From Sipunculus nudus (Eukaryota > Annelida > Sipuncula > Golfingiida > Sipunculidae): a stretch of 64,000 nucleotides of DNA. Below are positions 10,063 through 22,189 of the stretch, one piece after another (position 1 is the first letter of the stretch; each line of letters starts with the position of its first letter). The notes beneath the pieces were generated by a model. The model saw only the letters and a program-made list of their open reading frames with translations. It was not told where the DNA came from and did not search any database. The translations under genes were made by a program, and so were the position numbers. Location of the stretch: the NCBI GenBank assembly GCA_026874595.1, contig CM049315.1, positions 38,640,164 through 38,704,163 of the forward strand, in the 5' to 3' direction.

Positions 10063-11682
10063 TAACAACAGCAGAGACAAGGAATCGCCTTAAATAAACC
10101 TTGCTATCGACCAAACTAAAAGAGAACCACAGATCATTCACGTCACACTCCCGGTCGGACGGAAAAATTCAGCACGCGCTATCGCGTTCAAGTTCAAGGT
10201 CAGCTTAATCTAACGCGGAGACCTAGTCTCAACTACAGCGTCATAACGTGTACGGCCAATCAGTCATTAATAAATGTTCCTGTCCATATATAGACTGGCG
10301 ACCTTCCAATAATTTAGTTCGTTACATCGTCTACAGATATACCGTCGGCTCACTGGGACAGCTTACATATAAAGACCCATCAGGTCAGCTATATTAGTTG
10401 TACAATGACTGACAGTTGTTAAACATCCTTCCCGGAACGAATTGAAAACTTACTTTGACATCTCTAAAATATCCAACATGTTTACTTGATAAATATTCAA
10501 GATAATGTGTTTGTCAAGGGTACAAAGTAAATATTACGGTATTAAAAATGTCGCTTAAATGCAACACCATTTAGCCCGTTTCACTAAATTACTTAGATTA
10601 GAGTTATAATAGGTCCCTTTTTTGGCTACATTTATTATTTGGAAGTCGTAAGAGATCTATGTTGTGTCGACCCACTCACAGACCGACACACACATAATTG
10701 TATAAATACTTTGAAATATAGCATGATTATACTTATATTGAAGGTTTGATATCAGAGGAATAATAGAGTGATTATTAAGAGAGATTATAGGTATAATTAC
10801 TGATAATGGATGAACACATCAGCAGACATGTTTTTTTTTTTGTATTCGGATGGTCCGATGGAAGTTTGCATTGGTGTAACACTCATCAACTGATTCCTTT
10901 GCGTAAAAAAGTTCTTTAATCTTTAAACTTTAAGAGATCTTCTTTTTATCACAGTACAGATTGTGTTCACACACAGACACGTATGCACAGACACACAAAG
11001 TGATAAAGTATATAGGAGAGGGACGGAACACTATATATATAATGTGACAACGGACGTAAATGCATCAGTGTAACCAGGTGTGACAAACAGCCGATACACC
11101 AGTCATTGAACATAATACCGTTGTGTATAAAGAGTTCGCAAATACACAAGCTGCCAACATTGGTCTCAGGGGCGTATTGTAGGGGTGACAGAGGCGTCCC
11201 ACCAATTTTGCTTGTGCTTATGCCAGTCATCTTCTCACAAGTGTTATATTTGTAAAAGTATTAACATGCCCTGCTTGCATAAATACCAATAAATGTACCA
11301 GCAAAGGGGATGTTTAACGATTAGGCCCAAAGATAAGACGAAATTCGGAGGGCATAGCGATAATTAGTGTTAAGATCTATGAATTCTGATGTGCGCCAAC
11401 ATGCTACATATGTGGTACCGATATAAGTGTAATTGTACCTGTGTAGATGGGTGCGACAACTTGCACACAAACTTGTATACAAACCTACGTAGCCATCGAC
11501 CTCTTTCACTCCGCGGATTAGTGTATACCACTTAATGAGCTTTTTTAATATACTTTGCGGGAAATTTAGTTTTCATTAACAAGACATAACACACACTCAG
11601 CGTGGGTGGGAACACTGTTGATTCATTCTTGCCATATAATTCAGCTTCACTACGTGATGGTTTCGCATAATCTTTACATTTG

Positions 11683-11683
<1 letters not shown>
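10063..11683. other. Non-coding, includes CCAAT/TATA-like pair
   Basis: CCAAT at 10256-10260 and TATATA at 10287-10292 sit about 30 bases apart in a GC-richer context, a spacing seen in inducible promoters. No convincing frame follows. The rest is AT-rich unique sequence, with a repeat-like passage around 11150-11215. Confidence 0.35.

Positions 11684-11723
<40 letters not shown>
11684..11723. repeat. TA microsatellite
   Basis: (AT)n of about 40 bases, then ATGTGTGTG. Confidence 0.95.
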
Positions 11724-11725
<2 letters not shown>

Positions 11726-13687
11726 GTGTGTGTATTATACATTGACATTCTGCACATGGGCGCAATTTGAGGGGGGACGGAGTTTCCGTCAACGCCCACT
11801 TTTTTTTAACCGGAGGATCATAGGATTACGTCATATTTATCCCCTACAGTTTGCTTATGAGAACAATGTAATTTTTTTTTTAAAGTTTAAGTTCGTATCT
11901 GAATTATCAGTTACTCGTATGAATTGCTGCCAAAAGTAAAGAACAGACCTACATGCCCGTTATATAAATAAGGTTTTAAGAAGTTTACCTAAAAAGCGCT
12001 GTATTAATTTCAAGTCACTAATTAAAAAATTTAACAAAATATAAATGAAAAGTGATGTTGTTAATTCAGTTTTAAATAGTTTGTCTCGGTGATTAAGCCA
12101 TGCAAAATTACATTAAATTTAGGACTCAAAGGAGTACTCCAGTCCAAGTAAGTTTAATCCAATATACGCGTCAAAATTTAGGAATCGAGTCCTAATTTAA
12201 TTCTTACCACGAGCGATAACGCATTCTTCACATGTAAGTGTCATAACACATCATCACACGCAATAATACATAAAATGTATACCCATTTATATCGTATTAT
12301 ATGCGCGCAGGAAAATAACAGAAAAAAAGACCACAGAATTCCAATTTTGTGGTATTACTGTCATATATAAATGCCCTTTAAAGATTGTAGTCAGGGTAAC
12401 TCGAGTTCAAGCTAGGTAATGCCTACCGGGTGTTAAATTCACAATTTTCTATCCATATAAGCCCTTATTAGGATAAAATGTGAGATTAGATATTAAACAA
12501 GGGCATAAATCATGGGCATGAAATATACAGGAGAGGAACAAGACTGCCTGACACCTACCAAATCAAGCCCACGGTCATTGTCAAACGTCTGAACCATCGC
12601 CCTTGCGTCAGCGAGACTTAAGTGGCTAATGAAGTTTTATGCACTGCATAAGCTTTCAAAATACATCGAGGCATGCCGTGTGAAAAAGTAAATTTTCCTG
12701 TCACGAGATGGCAGCACAAGAGATTTGTTCATAGAGTCTGCTTCTCCAACAGCAACACAAACACAATCGCTAGGTTATTGCACACATCTTGTTGCCACGG
12801 TAATTGACCCTGGAGCAGAATCATTCAAACCATTCACACTGAGTCATGTAAAGGAGGGCTGGGCAAGGTACGGCCCTCAATGCCCGTCTGTGTTCTCAAC
12901 AGCCTTCCCTGCACGGCAATATTTACCTGTACACACACGATCTATATACACATTACACGCTTATATATGATGTAAGGGCCCCAGCTTTAAGTACAGCCAG
13001 AGGCCGAATGCAGCTAAATTCTGTCCCTGTATCAGACCCAAAATATGTGTAGCAACTTAAATGTGGATTGATCTTCTAGAAACATTGTTCTTAAAATTTC
13101 TGAAGAATCTATGTTGATATATGGACAGAAAACTACTAGAATACAACTGTCTGGTGCAAATTTCTGAATTGACCTTGAATGACCTTGAAGTTTATAAAGA
13201 TAATGTACATCGAATTTTTAGAAAAAGTTTGCCCTAATTTGTACTTTAGTAGTATGAAATAAAATATCTGTTATAGATTTCAGCCAAGGGTTTTCTATAC
13301 CAATCTCTGATATTGTGATGGATATTGTTAAAGGTTTATCATAAGTGATAGTTTAAATAATCTATTTGATATTTCAACCTTTCATTACAGCACAATAAAG
13401 CTTAATATTTTTTATGAGTAAGGAATACTCAAATTTCGTTAATTGAGATATTTATGATAGAGTTTGTGGTCTTATTTTTCTTATAGCTCTGTACTGACAG
13501 TTTTCTGCTTACCATATTATATAATAGGGTTAAACTGCAATATATTATATCACTCGAAAGCACACTCAATAATATACAAGAATTTCTGTGCAACGATGTT
13601 AGAAGCATCATTTCAATCTGCCAATAAGCGTCATCTCTATGGTGGCGAGTCCACCCGAACACAAACGGATCATTACAGACTGTCACA
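11724..13687. other. Non-coding
   Basis: No secure gene. 12540-12980 is GC-richer and non-repetitive, and includes a near-CTCF motif (GAGATGGCAGC at about 12705). 13020-13270 has the ACCTTGAATGACCTTGAAG style of old dispersed invertebrate repeats. Two overlapping opposite frames at 13429-13716 have no recognisable content. Confidence 0.4.
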
Positions 13688-13700
13688 CCAGATGGCGCTA
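13688..13700 (+). promoter_or_regulatory. CTCF-like motif
   Basis: CCAGATGGCGCTA fits the YAGRKGGCRS core exactly. The 12-mer CAGATGGCGCTA recurs at 22178. Motif match only. Confidence 0.35.
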
Positions 13701-13811
13701 CTGTAGTCGATCGCATGCGAGAGCTTCACATGTGGGAATATTTTAAAACTCGAAACCATTCCAGAAGAGCCTGACAGAAAATTTAACAAACTGCGTCAAG
13801 CTGCAGACGAC

Positions 13812-13838
13812 GGGGGGGGGGGGGGGGGGGGGGGGGGG
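13812..13838. repeat. Poly-G tract
   Basis: Run of 27 G. Length is probably unreliable. Confidence 0.9.
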
Positions 13839-14390
13839 CAATCCACTCCCCTTGATTAACACCCTCCTAAACGACATTAGTGTTACTAATGGGAAACTCT
13901 AGGAACTATTTCGACAGGGGTCGCCAAAGGCGCGCCAGTTTCTCTGGTATGGTTAAACCACTGTGTGTTTGAACACTTAAATATCTATTTGATGTCATAA
14001 TATGGCAAGTAAAAATAATTACGGATAATGTATAATAAAAAAGCTAACGGTGGGATCATGAATGGTAAATACAAAAACAAATACAAACAGAAGCTCTCAG
14101 TGACTTTGACTTTAAAAGAACGTTAAACTATGTAAAAACATGAAAATAAAAGTTACAAACTTTTTGCATTTATTTTTATTTTCCATTATGGCCATTATTA
14201 AAATGTAACTGTGTAAAATGAAAATTAAAATTTTTCACAAAATTGAGATATATCAAGAGTATCACCGTAATTTTTTCTTGGACTCTTGACCAGGATAAAG
14301 CTGTACACCAAACGCTTTTTCGTTATACACTCTTCTTAGAAGGGCGGTATTATTGTATGGGCATTTCTTAATCTTTTAGTCGTTTAACTT
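13839..14390. other. Non-coding, AT-rich
   Basis: Nothing recognised. Confidence 0.4.
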
Positions 14391-14845
14391 CTAGTGCTGG
14401 TGTCGCCGTGATAATTTACCAGGGAATGGATTGATTTTCATGAATCTCACTATAAATACTTCCAATAGATTACCAATAGAATTCGATTAACGGCAAAATC
14501 TACGAATATTAAATACACATAACTTTATTACATTAAATTACTAGTCTTTGTAGTGTCGCCACGATAACTTTAAAGGAATATGATACGTTTTGATGAAACT
14601 CGACAGGAATATTAACCAATATTATATCTCGTCTAAGTTCGATTCCCAGAAAATGTTTGTGCATATTTCATGAGGCCAGAGGTCACCAGACTTCTTTGCC
14701 GTATTGCTGTGAAAGTAAGGAAGTATATTGGTTTTTGCTGACGTTAAGTATTACTATTATACCATCAAAATGAGTCCCCTGGCTTCAATTGTCTGCCAAT
14801 TTGTGCATATTTAATAAGGTCACATGTCACCAGGCATACGGCGGG
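14391..14845. repeat. 145-150-bp tandem repeat, about three diverged copies
   Basis: CTAGTGCTGGTGTCGCCGTGATAA (14391) is echoed by CTAGTCTTTGTAGTGTCGCCACGATAA (14541), followed in both by GGAAT..GAT..TTT..ATGAA.CTC. A TTGTGCATATTT..TAAGGTCACATGTCACCAG-like block occurs at about 14659 and again at 14801. GTGTCGCC.CGATAA repeats of this kind are widespread in mollusc and arthropod genomes (general knowledge, not checked). Confidence 0.6.
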
Positions 14846-14957
14846 GATATAATGCATTATTGCGGTGTTTTTTTTTAATGCAAATCATCTTTAAACAGGT
14901 TACAATCCATTCTTCTGCATTCCAAGGATTGTCCGGACAAACCGATTGCGAATACAT

Positions 14958-15341
14958 TTAAAGGAAGCAATGAAACATCTGGTCAATGGTGCAAGGTTCC
15001 TTTCTGACATAGACAGAGGCGACCGGCATCGGTCGACTACGCCCCCTGCTTGTTAAAAATCTAATGAAACTATGAAGACTGCTTTTACGCTGAATGTCGG
15101 TATTCGCTTCTGGTGTTGTGTTGCAACACCTATTGTAATGATGTCCGACAGTTTCAATCGTAATAACGATTGGGCCAGCCCAGATGTAGTTATTAGCGCT
15201 GTTGTAAAAGTTATTAAATTTGGGATTTTTTTGTGCGCCAGTTTCGTAAAGGATGTTTAGTTCAGCTGACTGTAAGTAATATTGACTATAACGATCACAC
15301 CTTGTCAGGTCAGCCGTCAGCAGTCTTTTAACAGAGGACAA
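14958..15341 (-). CDS. Unidentified 127-codon frame, possibly repeat-derived
   Basis: Open frame on the minus strand starting MSSVKRLLTADLTRCDRYSQ. It has several Cys and His residues (a TVGHHYNRCCN segment about half-way) but no domain I recognise. It lies between two repeat arrays and next to a diverged dispersed-repeat copy at 15330, so it may belong to an unidentified mobile element rather than a host gene. A 62-codon opposite frame overlaps. A chance frame is quite possible. Confidence 0.15.
   Translation of the reverse strand: MSSVKRLLTADLTRCDRYSQYYLQSAELNILYETGAQKNPKFNNFYNSANNYIWAGPIVITIETVGHHYNRCCNTTPEANTDIQRKSSLHSFIRFLTSRGRSRPMPVASVYVRKEPCTIDQMFHCFL
15040..15052 (-). promoter_or_regulatory. 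CTCF-like motif
   Basis: The minus strand reads CAAGCAGGGGGCG, one base from CCAGCAGGGGGCG. Motif match only. Confidence 0.25.
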
Positions 15342-15790
15342 ATCGTAAAAATAGTACCTAGAAATTCCTAGCTTATTATCCAGTGAAGTCTCCTTGGAAA
15401 CCTGAGGTTAGGTCGGGGTGACCTGTATTCTCTAATCTACGAAGCGTGTTTGTCCATCCAAGAAAAATTCTTATTTGTAAAATTTGATTCAAAAGCTTCA
15501 GTATCTCAATAAGTAATGCAGGAATGCTAAACATAGTTTCAACATCTGCTTAAGAAAAGTGACCTGTTTTTATACGCATCTTTCCCTCTGTTATTAGACC
15601 GTAAAACGACAGCAATCCTATCAAAATCTCATATGTGGTTTCATCTAGTGTCCTGAAACTGATATGTTAATTAACCATGACTAGTTTTGTTACCTGTTAA
15701 AGACTTGTGGCACCATTTGTATTCCTTTTTTATGTCTTTAAATTTTATTTTAACACTGCAGAATTACAAAAATGGTACATGCCAATTCCT
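15330..15790. repeat. Diverged copy of the 340-bp tandem-repeat family
   Basis: Follows the order of the array at 25440-26450: AACAG..GACAAATCGTAA, CCTAG, GTCTCCTTGGAAACCTGA, TTAGGTC, TTGATTCAAAAGCT, and later TGTGGCACCATTTGTATT. The match is strong in blocks and interrupted by unrelated sequence, so this is an older copy or relative. Confidence 0.6.
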
Positions 15791-15887
15791 CACCTGTGAT
15801 TTCACTTGCTGTTCTGAGTCGTGATTTGCTTATTTTTCATGAATGTTTCATCAGATGCGGAAGAATGATTTCGCCACATTTATTTTT

Positions 15888-16160
15888 AGTTCGGCTGACT
15901 CTCAGCCACGCAGAGCTATAGTAATGGGTCTATGTCCGTCCTTCGTCCGATCCTCGGTCCGTTGGCAAGGCACCAATCGGAGCCATTAGACCTTGACAAT
16001 TCTTGCTAAACACCTAGACAGGGCTTGGTGAATTCCACCATCTTGGTGAAACCCGATATTAGGTCACCATTACCAAAATCATGTGATGACCACAACATAA
16101 AAAAGATTTTAAGCACTTCTGAGTGTTCAAGGCTGTTGAAGAAAAAATTATATTTGGACG
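15888..16160. repeat. Probable dispersed repeat fragment
   Basis: Contains GGGTCTATGTCCGTCC / TCGTCCGATCCTCGGTCCG and CTTCTGAGTGTTCAAGG, resembling short repeats seen at about 1000-1160 of this window (CTTCTCAGTGTTCAAGGTC). Boundaries are not defined. Confidence 0.4.
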
Positions 16161-16170
16161 TGAAATTTGA

Positions 16171-17855
16171 ATACCGTAATACGTAATAAGCGCCCCTCCC
16201 GTAATAAGGTACGTATGTGGATGTATTATACAATGAAATATATATACTTACCATATTTGCTCGTGTATAGGACGTTAAATTTTATCCTAAAAATATCCGT
16301 TAAAGAAGGGCGGCAAAGTTTTTCAGCGTCTCCAGGGCCACCAAGGATAATTTACGGCAATCAGCATTAGTACGTCGGTCGAAGTAGATGCCGTGAATAT
16401 CGGTGATCATGTCCGTATGGTTGTAATATACACTCAATAAATATCATTACAATGCTTTGTTTTTGTTTGAATTTATCCTTTATACATCAGATTTACATAT
16501 GTCCATAGCTAAAATTGGTAAAAGAAGGTTTGCCCTTGCCGCATTGACACAGGGATTTAACTGAATTAATATATGAAAGCCCTTCTGACAGCAGAGCCAG
16601 TGATTTTCCATGATCGGAATTGCGGAACTGACAGACCGAAACGGAATTCCCAATCCTGAAAATATATAAGTTTTAATGTATCTGTTGCCTAAAATATCTT
16701 TTCAATTCACATGAAACATGTAGGCAATGATATAATTGTCGATGCCGCTGACAGCGTGCGGGGCTTACCCATGTACTCAAGATAATTTGTGTGTATACAG
16801 CGCTAGCGCAAGGGATGCTGGGAATTTGACTTCTTGGCTAAATGCCATCCAGTAGCACGTTATATGCATAATAAAACAAGAATGATATTTTCATAAGGTG
16901 CCGTATTTACCGCGTAAAATGTTCGCGAGTCCAGTGAATGTAGACGCTGTCAGCTGGCTTGCACACTGACATACACAGAGACACGCACATGGCACTTCGA
17001 TTACAAGACAACTAGTAGCGTCGCCAATATTATAAAGAGAGTACACTGATAGCTTGGAGACAGTCACACTATGATTTAATGTCCAAGACCACAAATACAA
17101 GAAGTCCACGATGGCAACCCAGAGTGTCACATAGATTCTATAGTCCTCCAAGGACTTTAGTCATAGAAAATGTCACTTAAATATGTTGAGTCCCTAAAAG
17201 TTCTAACCCTGGAATATTACCATCAAATTAACTATACTGGCGCGTGTTATAATTATAAACATGAAGCGGCCTTTCCTCGGGTGACGCGAAATTCAATGTT
17301 TGTCAAGCTTGTATTATAGGACTACGTCAAGAAATGAACGTATTACAAGTGGTCAACAAAGTTCAAGAAAAGGACTGAGTTTCCGCGGGATATAAATATG
17401 ATGAATTTCCTCACAATTTTAAAACAAAACCCCGGATTTGGTGCGTATACGCACTGAAATTAATATAATACGCTTGAGTTTGAGGGCTAGTATTTCAGTT
17501 TTTTTAACTTTTGCATATAATATCATGCACAATGAAAGAAAAAAGGAAAATTATTGGCGATGCCATTCCATGTCATACATCGGCTCAGCTGTCAAAGGTT
17601 TTTGCGCAAGGTGACTGACATAAATGGGGTACCGACGTCCCGTAAATTTTTTTTATCTTTCAAATAAATACTGTTTTACATACCTTTATATGAACATTTT
17701 ATATATTTTACTACCTTATTTGGTGGTGACTTTTATTACCATCCTTATTTTTCCTCTTCATCTGCAAGAGGGGGGTTGCTTATTAGGGTAAAAAATATTT
17801 TTGGAAAATTTTAATTTTGAGAGCGCCCGGGGCGCTTAACACGTCAAATACGGTA
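16171..17855. mobile_element. Candidate element with imperfect inverted ends, or two opposed repeat copies
   Basis: Left end ATACCGTAATACGTAATAAG then CGCCCC (16171-16196) mirrors right end GGGGCGCTTAACACGTCAAA then TACGGTA (17829-17855), with about 22 of 27 positions matching after inversion. The interior (about 1.6 kb) has no transposase-like frame. It contains a second repeat-like passage, CCATATTTGCTCGTGTATAG at 16250. It may be one non-autonomous element or two independent insertions in opposite orientation. Confidence 0.35.
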
Positions 17856-19440
17856 AGTGTAGTTCTAAATGTACCTGGAAGAATGCCGAATTTGAACGAA
17901 ACTGAGATATCAGCTTATAAGCTATGTTATTTATTTTATATGCTATGTTATTTATTTTATATTTCACTTAAGCTGGCATATTTTCTGTTAAAACTGATAA
18001 AGATTTCCAATTTCTCAATGATTTATGTATCGGTTTCCTCTAAATATACTGCCATCATTCAACTTTGAACGCTTTATCTCTCTTTTAATTAGTTGTGCCA
18101 CCTAGATTTTACGTTATTCGTACAGTATTAAAGATTTGGAGATTGACAGTTGACATTAATGTGACAATTTTAACTCTGCACTTACATATCTGACTAAATA
18201 TGATAAATCTGGTTTATATAGAGTACTGTAAGACTTTTTTAAGTGACCAACAATTGCGGCATGTCATTCTATCAGTCCTTTTTTCAATAAAAATATACAC
18301 CAAAGCTTCATGAATAATGGTTAATGCTTAAAGAATAATATGTTTTATGAAACCATTGTTTTCTACTCATAGTATTAATAATTTTACATTGAGATTAAAG
18401 GTGGACTTCATGATTTACAGCCAGAAAACGAGTTCAAACACTTCATGCTTAAGCAAAGGCGTAGCACAACTTTTAAATAATCGATATTATATAGAAAAAA
18501 ACCTCTAAAGTTTGTCGTAGATTTTAACTGGTTCGGTTTCAGTGCTGAAAAATTCTTAACCTTCTTTTTGTTAAGCTATAGTCATGCATGTTGCTATATG
18601 ATTTTGTCTTCACAGCTTATAACTGTTTGAAGTTCCAAGGACGTTTTGTTAAGATTATCTCTGGCAATTATCAAGCGTCTATTTACTATCAATAAAACCT
18701 ACTCGCCTGAATTAATGCCAGGTCAGATAAACCAATTGCAAGTATAAGACTCACCTAAGAATAGTACCTACTCTCTTCCCTAGAGATCAATTAAGTGATT
18801 GCATCCAACTTCCGAACCCTTGGTAACGCTTCCCACATTCAGACTTTAGTAGGTCCCTGGTGATGGGCCATACTGTCGTCATCAGAACTGTGATAAAATA
18901 GCTGGAGTATACATTGATAAATAATTTATCTCTTCCGTGTGAGAGCCTATATTTTTATATATATCTTAGTGCATTGCAAACATCATGATTTACAGATGAC
19001 ACGTTATGGTCCTGTCAGAACATTCTTAATTTGACCGCCATCAGATCCGTAAAAGAAATAAAATGTAAACCGGGAAAGTCATTGTTACATCAGATGTTAA
19101 AGTCAAGGGTTCTCCTCAAAGAAGACACGCACTCAAGGCCCCTATGCACACGACCCGTCATTGCTGCCATCTAGCGATAAATTCCAAAACCAATTCAGTG
19201 ACACAGGACGTGATAAAAGACAACTGAAGCCGAGTCCCAGCAAGGTTATGAAAGTCATATTTGATTGACAGGACTAGTCCTGAATGTCCCGGAGGAAGAT
19301 CAGCTGGTTTAGAGAAAAGAAACCAAATTCTCTGGCAGGCTCTGTCTTCAACAGAAACAAATAATCCTGGAAAGTGTTTTATGCAGCATTTGTTGCAATG
19401 CACAGGTTGTTATATACTAGTATCTGTGTACGGTGAAATC
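17856..19440. other. Non-coding
   Basis: AT-rich. A 20-21-bp word (GCTATGTTATTTATTTTATA) is duplicated in tandem at 17921-17961. 18990-19260 is GC-richer and non-repetitive, and carries a CTCF-like match on the minus strand (19163-19176, CGCTAGATGGCAGC). Confidence 0.4.
19163..19176 (-). promoter_or_regulatory. CTCF-like motif
   Basis: The minus strand reads CGCTAGATGGCAGC, an exact match to the YAGRKGGCRS core. Motif match only. Confidence 0.3.
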
Positions 19441-19620
19441 AATCATATAGTGGGCACTTCCATAAAGTGGGCACCTTTATATAGTGGGCAGTTTTCGACA
19501 GTACCGCTTTTAGTTCTCCTTATTGTGTATGTTGAGATCATGACCACATATTGGCGCCTCGATAAAATGGACAGCTATGCTTATTCCCCAAAGGTGGCCA
19601 CATTATAGAGGTTTACTGTA
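19441..19620. repeat. Probable dispersed repeat with AGTGGGCA units
   Basis: AGTGGGCA occurs three times at short spacing (about 19449-19491), followed by GATAAAATGGACAGC and ending ATTATAGAGGTTTACTGTA, a form common among short non-autonomous repeats of marine invertebrates (inference). The 115-codon plus frame across this region (19261-19608) is treated as chance. Confidence 0.4.
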
Positions 19621-20029
19621 TATACGCAGACGTATTTGCATATTCCTTTGAGTTCAGCTTCTTTGTTTAATTTCGAATTGAACATAATAACGGATATGCA
19701 ATATATAAATGTTATCTGTATCCTCGACAAGAGCCAGTTTGCCTAACAGTGATATATAATTCAGTGTTTTCTATAAATATCTGTCTCACGGGCCCCGCCC
19801 CAGTAAGATATCTGCAGTCCGGCGGGAACATATATGAGTCGTATCTGACCGGCCAGACAAGTCGGTGACTGACAGTTGAAAATTAATTGGTCCCGTCCAC
19901 GGTCTAGACAGAAGAATGTAATAGAGCTGTTCAGGAAATCACAGTCGATCCTGTGTGACAGTTTGAACAAATTCATTATTATGGCAGAAGAGGTTGGAGA
20001 TAATGGTCCACCAGGGAAGCAAAAGGTGT

Positions 20030-20081
20030 ACGTGTGTGTGTGCGTGTGTGTGTGTGGTGGTAGTGGTGGGGGGGGGGGGGG
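20030..20081. repeat. TG microsatellite followed by poly-G
   Basis: (TG)n with two CG interruptions at 20030-20056, then GGTGGTAGTGGT and a run of 14 G (20068-20081). Confidence 0.9.
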
Positions 20082-21180
20082 TTGGGCTCCCATCAGAGTA
20101 GCCATCGGGCAGTGTATTCAAGGGTACTAGTACAGGTCTGGACACGTTTCAGTTAGTCTAAATTCTCATCCGCAAGAGCTGCCTTTCATCAGGTATTATA
20201 TGAAAATCAGGATAATTTAGTTGTTATTTGTTCAAAATATTGGTGGTGCCCCTCCTTTGGTCACATATCCAAACATCATCTAGCTAACAATGCCATAACT
20301 ATTACACTTTACTTGTTTTCTTGCTCAATTTAGAAAATGAAACATATTATCCGGGTGCAAAATTAGGAAGCGACGAGAGAAAGTTTCTAACCAGAAATGA
20401 CACGTTGCTGTAGGGTCACGGTCATAGGGAGCAGCCAGTTTTCAAATTCATTCTTCTAACTGGCTGTTAGGTTTCAGGTTCATTTATCATGGAAATCCAA
20501 GCATAAGATTTACTGCCTGGTCATAAAATAGTGCCAGTTAGTGACTTAAACAGAAAGTTCAGGCAAAATAATGGCTGCAAGAGGCTTTTGGCTACCTGCA
20601 CAATTTCTTGTTTTATCTCATGCACCATGCAATTAAACACCCACGTTTGTTTATTTTAAGCTAATTAAATGATTTATTCAAAACTCTGTGTCCTCGCTCG
20701 CACACCAATATTTTATATAGTCCTTGTAAATCTCGCTGGGACACTTACTATTTAGGCTGCTCTGTCCCATGTATCCTACGCTAATGTTTTGAGAGTCAAT
20801 AAAAGTTCACACACACACAGATACACGCACACAAGCATGCAGGATATGTCCTCATATGACTTACTCATATTATTGACTACCGCCAATTTTGTATGTGACG
20901 CATCGATTAATTCATCATATTTAAGACAGACAAATTAACGTGTATACGAATAACTTTCAATGTGAATACAAGCACAAGTTCACTAGCTTTATGAATCGAT
21001 TTGCGCTGGTGTGGTATAAATTCAGATATAATGTTTTGGGAAGAACATGCACTGGATAATATTTGTTATACGCTATATAATGACTTTAATAAGCCACGCT
21101 AGGACTCAAAGACGCACAGAGAAATAATTGGACAATACAGAGCGCATTTAGGCTTCCGCATTTCTAAAGCAAATCTCAGG
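20082..21180. other. Non-coding
   Basis: AT-rich. A perfect 9-bp stem with a 17-base loop lies at 20432-20466 (CAGCCAGTT / AACTGGCTG). No gene was recognised. Confidence 0.4.
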
Positions 21181-21298
21181 ACCCACACACACCCACACCC
21201 ACACACCCGCAGACACACACAACCCCTCCCCCCCACCCCCCCCCCCCCCACACACAAGCACACACACATGCATGTGTTTATATAAATATTCTTACATA

Positions 21299-21366
<68 letters not shown>
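21181..21366. repeat. Compound AC / C-rich / AT microsatellite
   Basis: CA-rich block with C runs (21181-21268), then (AC)15 at 21301-21330, continuing directly into (AT)n to 21366. Confidence 0.95.
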
Positions 21367-21367
<1 letters not shown>

Positions 21368-22174
21368 CTTGTGGGTGGGTTCTATTTTTATTACTGCTTA
21401 TTGCAAATCGTGTGGGCATACATTGCCGAGGGCTGGTCATTTGAATTATTTTGAATTTTAGGTGAACATGCCAATACTATAGGTAACTATAGAAATACCC
21501 AGTGAATAACTTTAGCTATGCCCTGTGGGATATATTTGATAGGGGCTTCAATCTTCCAGCCGCAGGACGCTCTGTTGAATAGCTTGCCCTTAACGCACCA
21601 AGCGGCAGAATCGAATTTGTAGATTGGTACCCGGCGCCCATATCAAACAGACCGATGTCGCGCTGTCGAGTTGTAATTTGCTTTCCTTATACTCTACGGG
21701 CCGAGCTCTGTAACGATTCATGATAATTCGAGGTAGATACATGCAGAGCTGAATCGAGGATACGACAGAACCAGTAGAGGTCCAGCCCATCAAAAACAAG
21801 TATATATTGGCGGATTAGCTCGTGTATACGTGGAATACGACATTTCGCTTCGCCCCTGGTAAATCTTATATTGCAGCAAGGGGAAATGTGTCTCAAGCGT
21901 TGCGGATATTTTTTTCAATATTTATTAAGACGAACATTCCAACGTAACGATAACATTAAATAACTGTTTTCCTCTTAGTACCATTGCTGAAATATTAAAG
22001 ACCACTTTAATACTTGGAAAAATAAGCAAATTGCAGATATATGACATACATTTTAATTATGACTGTCCTTTGAAGGGGAATTTGATAAATTGATAAACGA
22101 ATATTAGTTCAACACATATATCAAAACGATCCGTCATTCAAGAAAGAATCATGAGTCATAGTTCTATGAAAGTC
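21367..22174. other. Non-coding, with a GC-richer unique island
   Basis: 21540-21900 is close to balanced in base composition, is non-repetitive and has no supported frame. It is a candidate conserved non-coding element. The rest is AT-rich. Confidence 0.35.
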
Positions 22175-22189
22175 CAACAGATGGCGCTA
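22175..22189 (+). promoter_or_regulatory. CTCF-like motif
   Basis: CAACAGATGGCGCTA is an exact match to the core and shares the 12-mer CAGATGGCGCTA with the site at 13688. Motif match only. Confidence 0.35.

Noticed and set aside
19261-19608. 115-codon plus frame
   Set aside because: No recognisable content. Its second half lies in repeat-like AGTGGGCA sequence and an 81-codon opposite frame overlaps.
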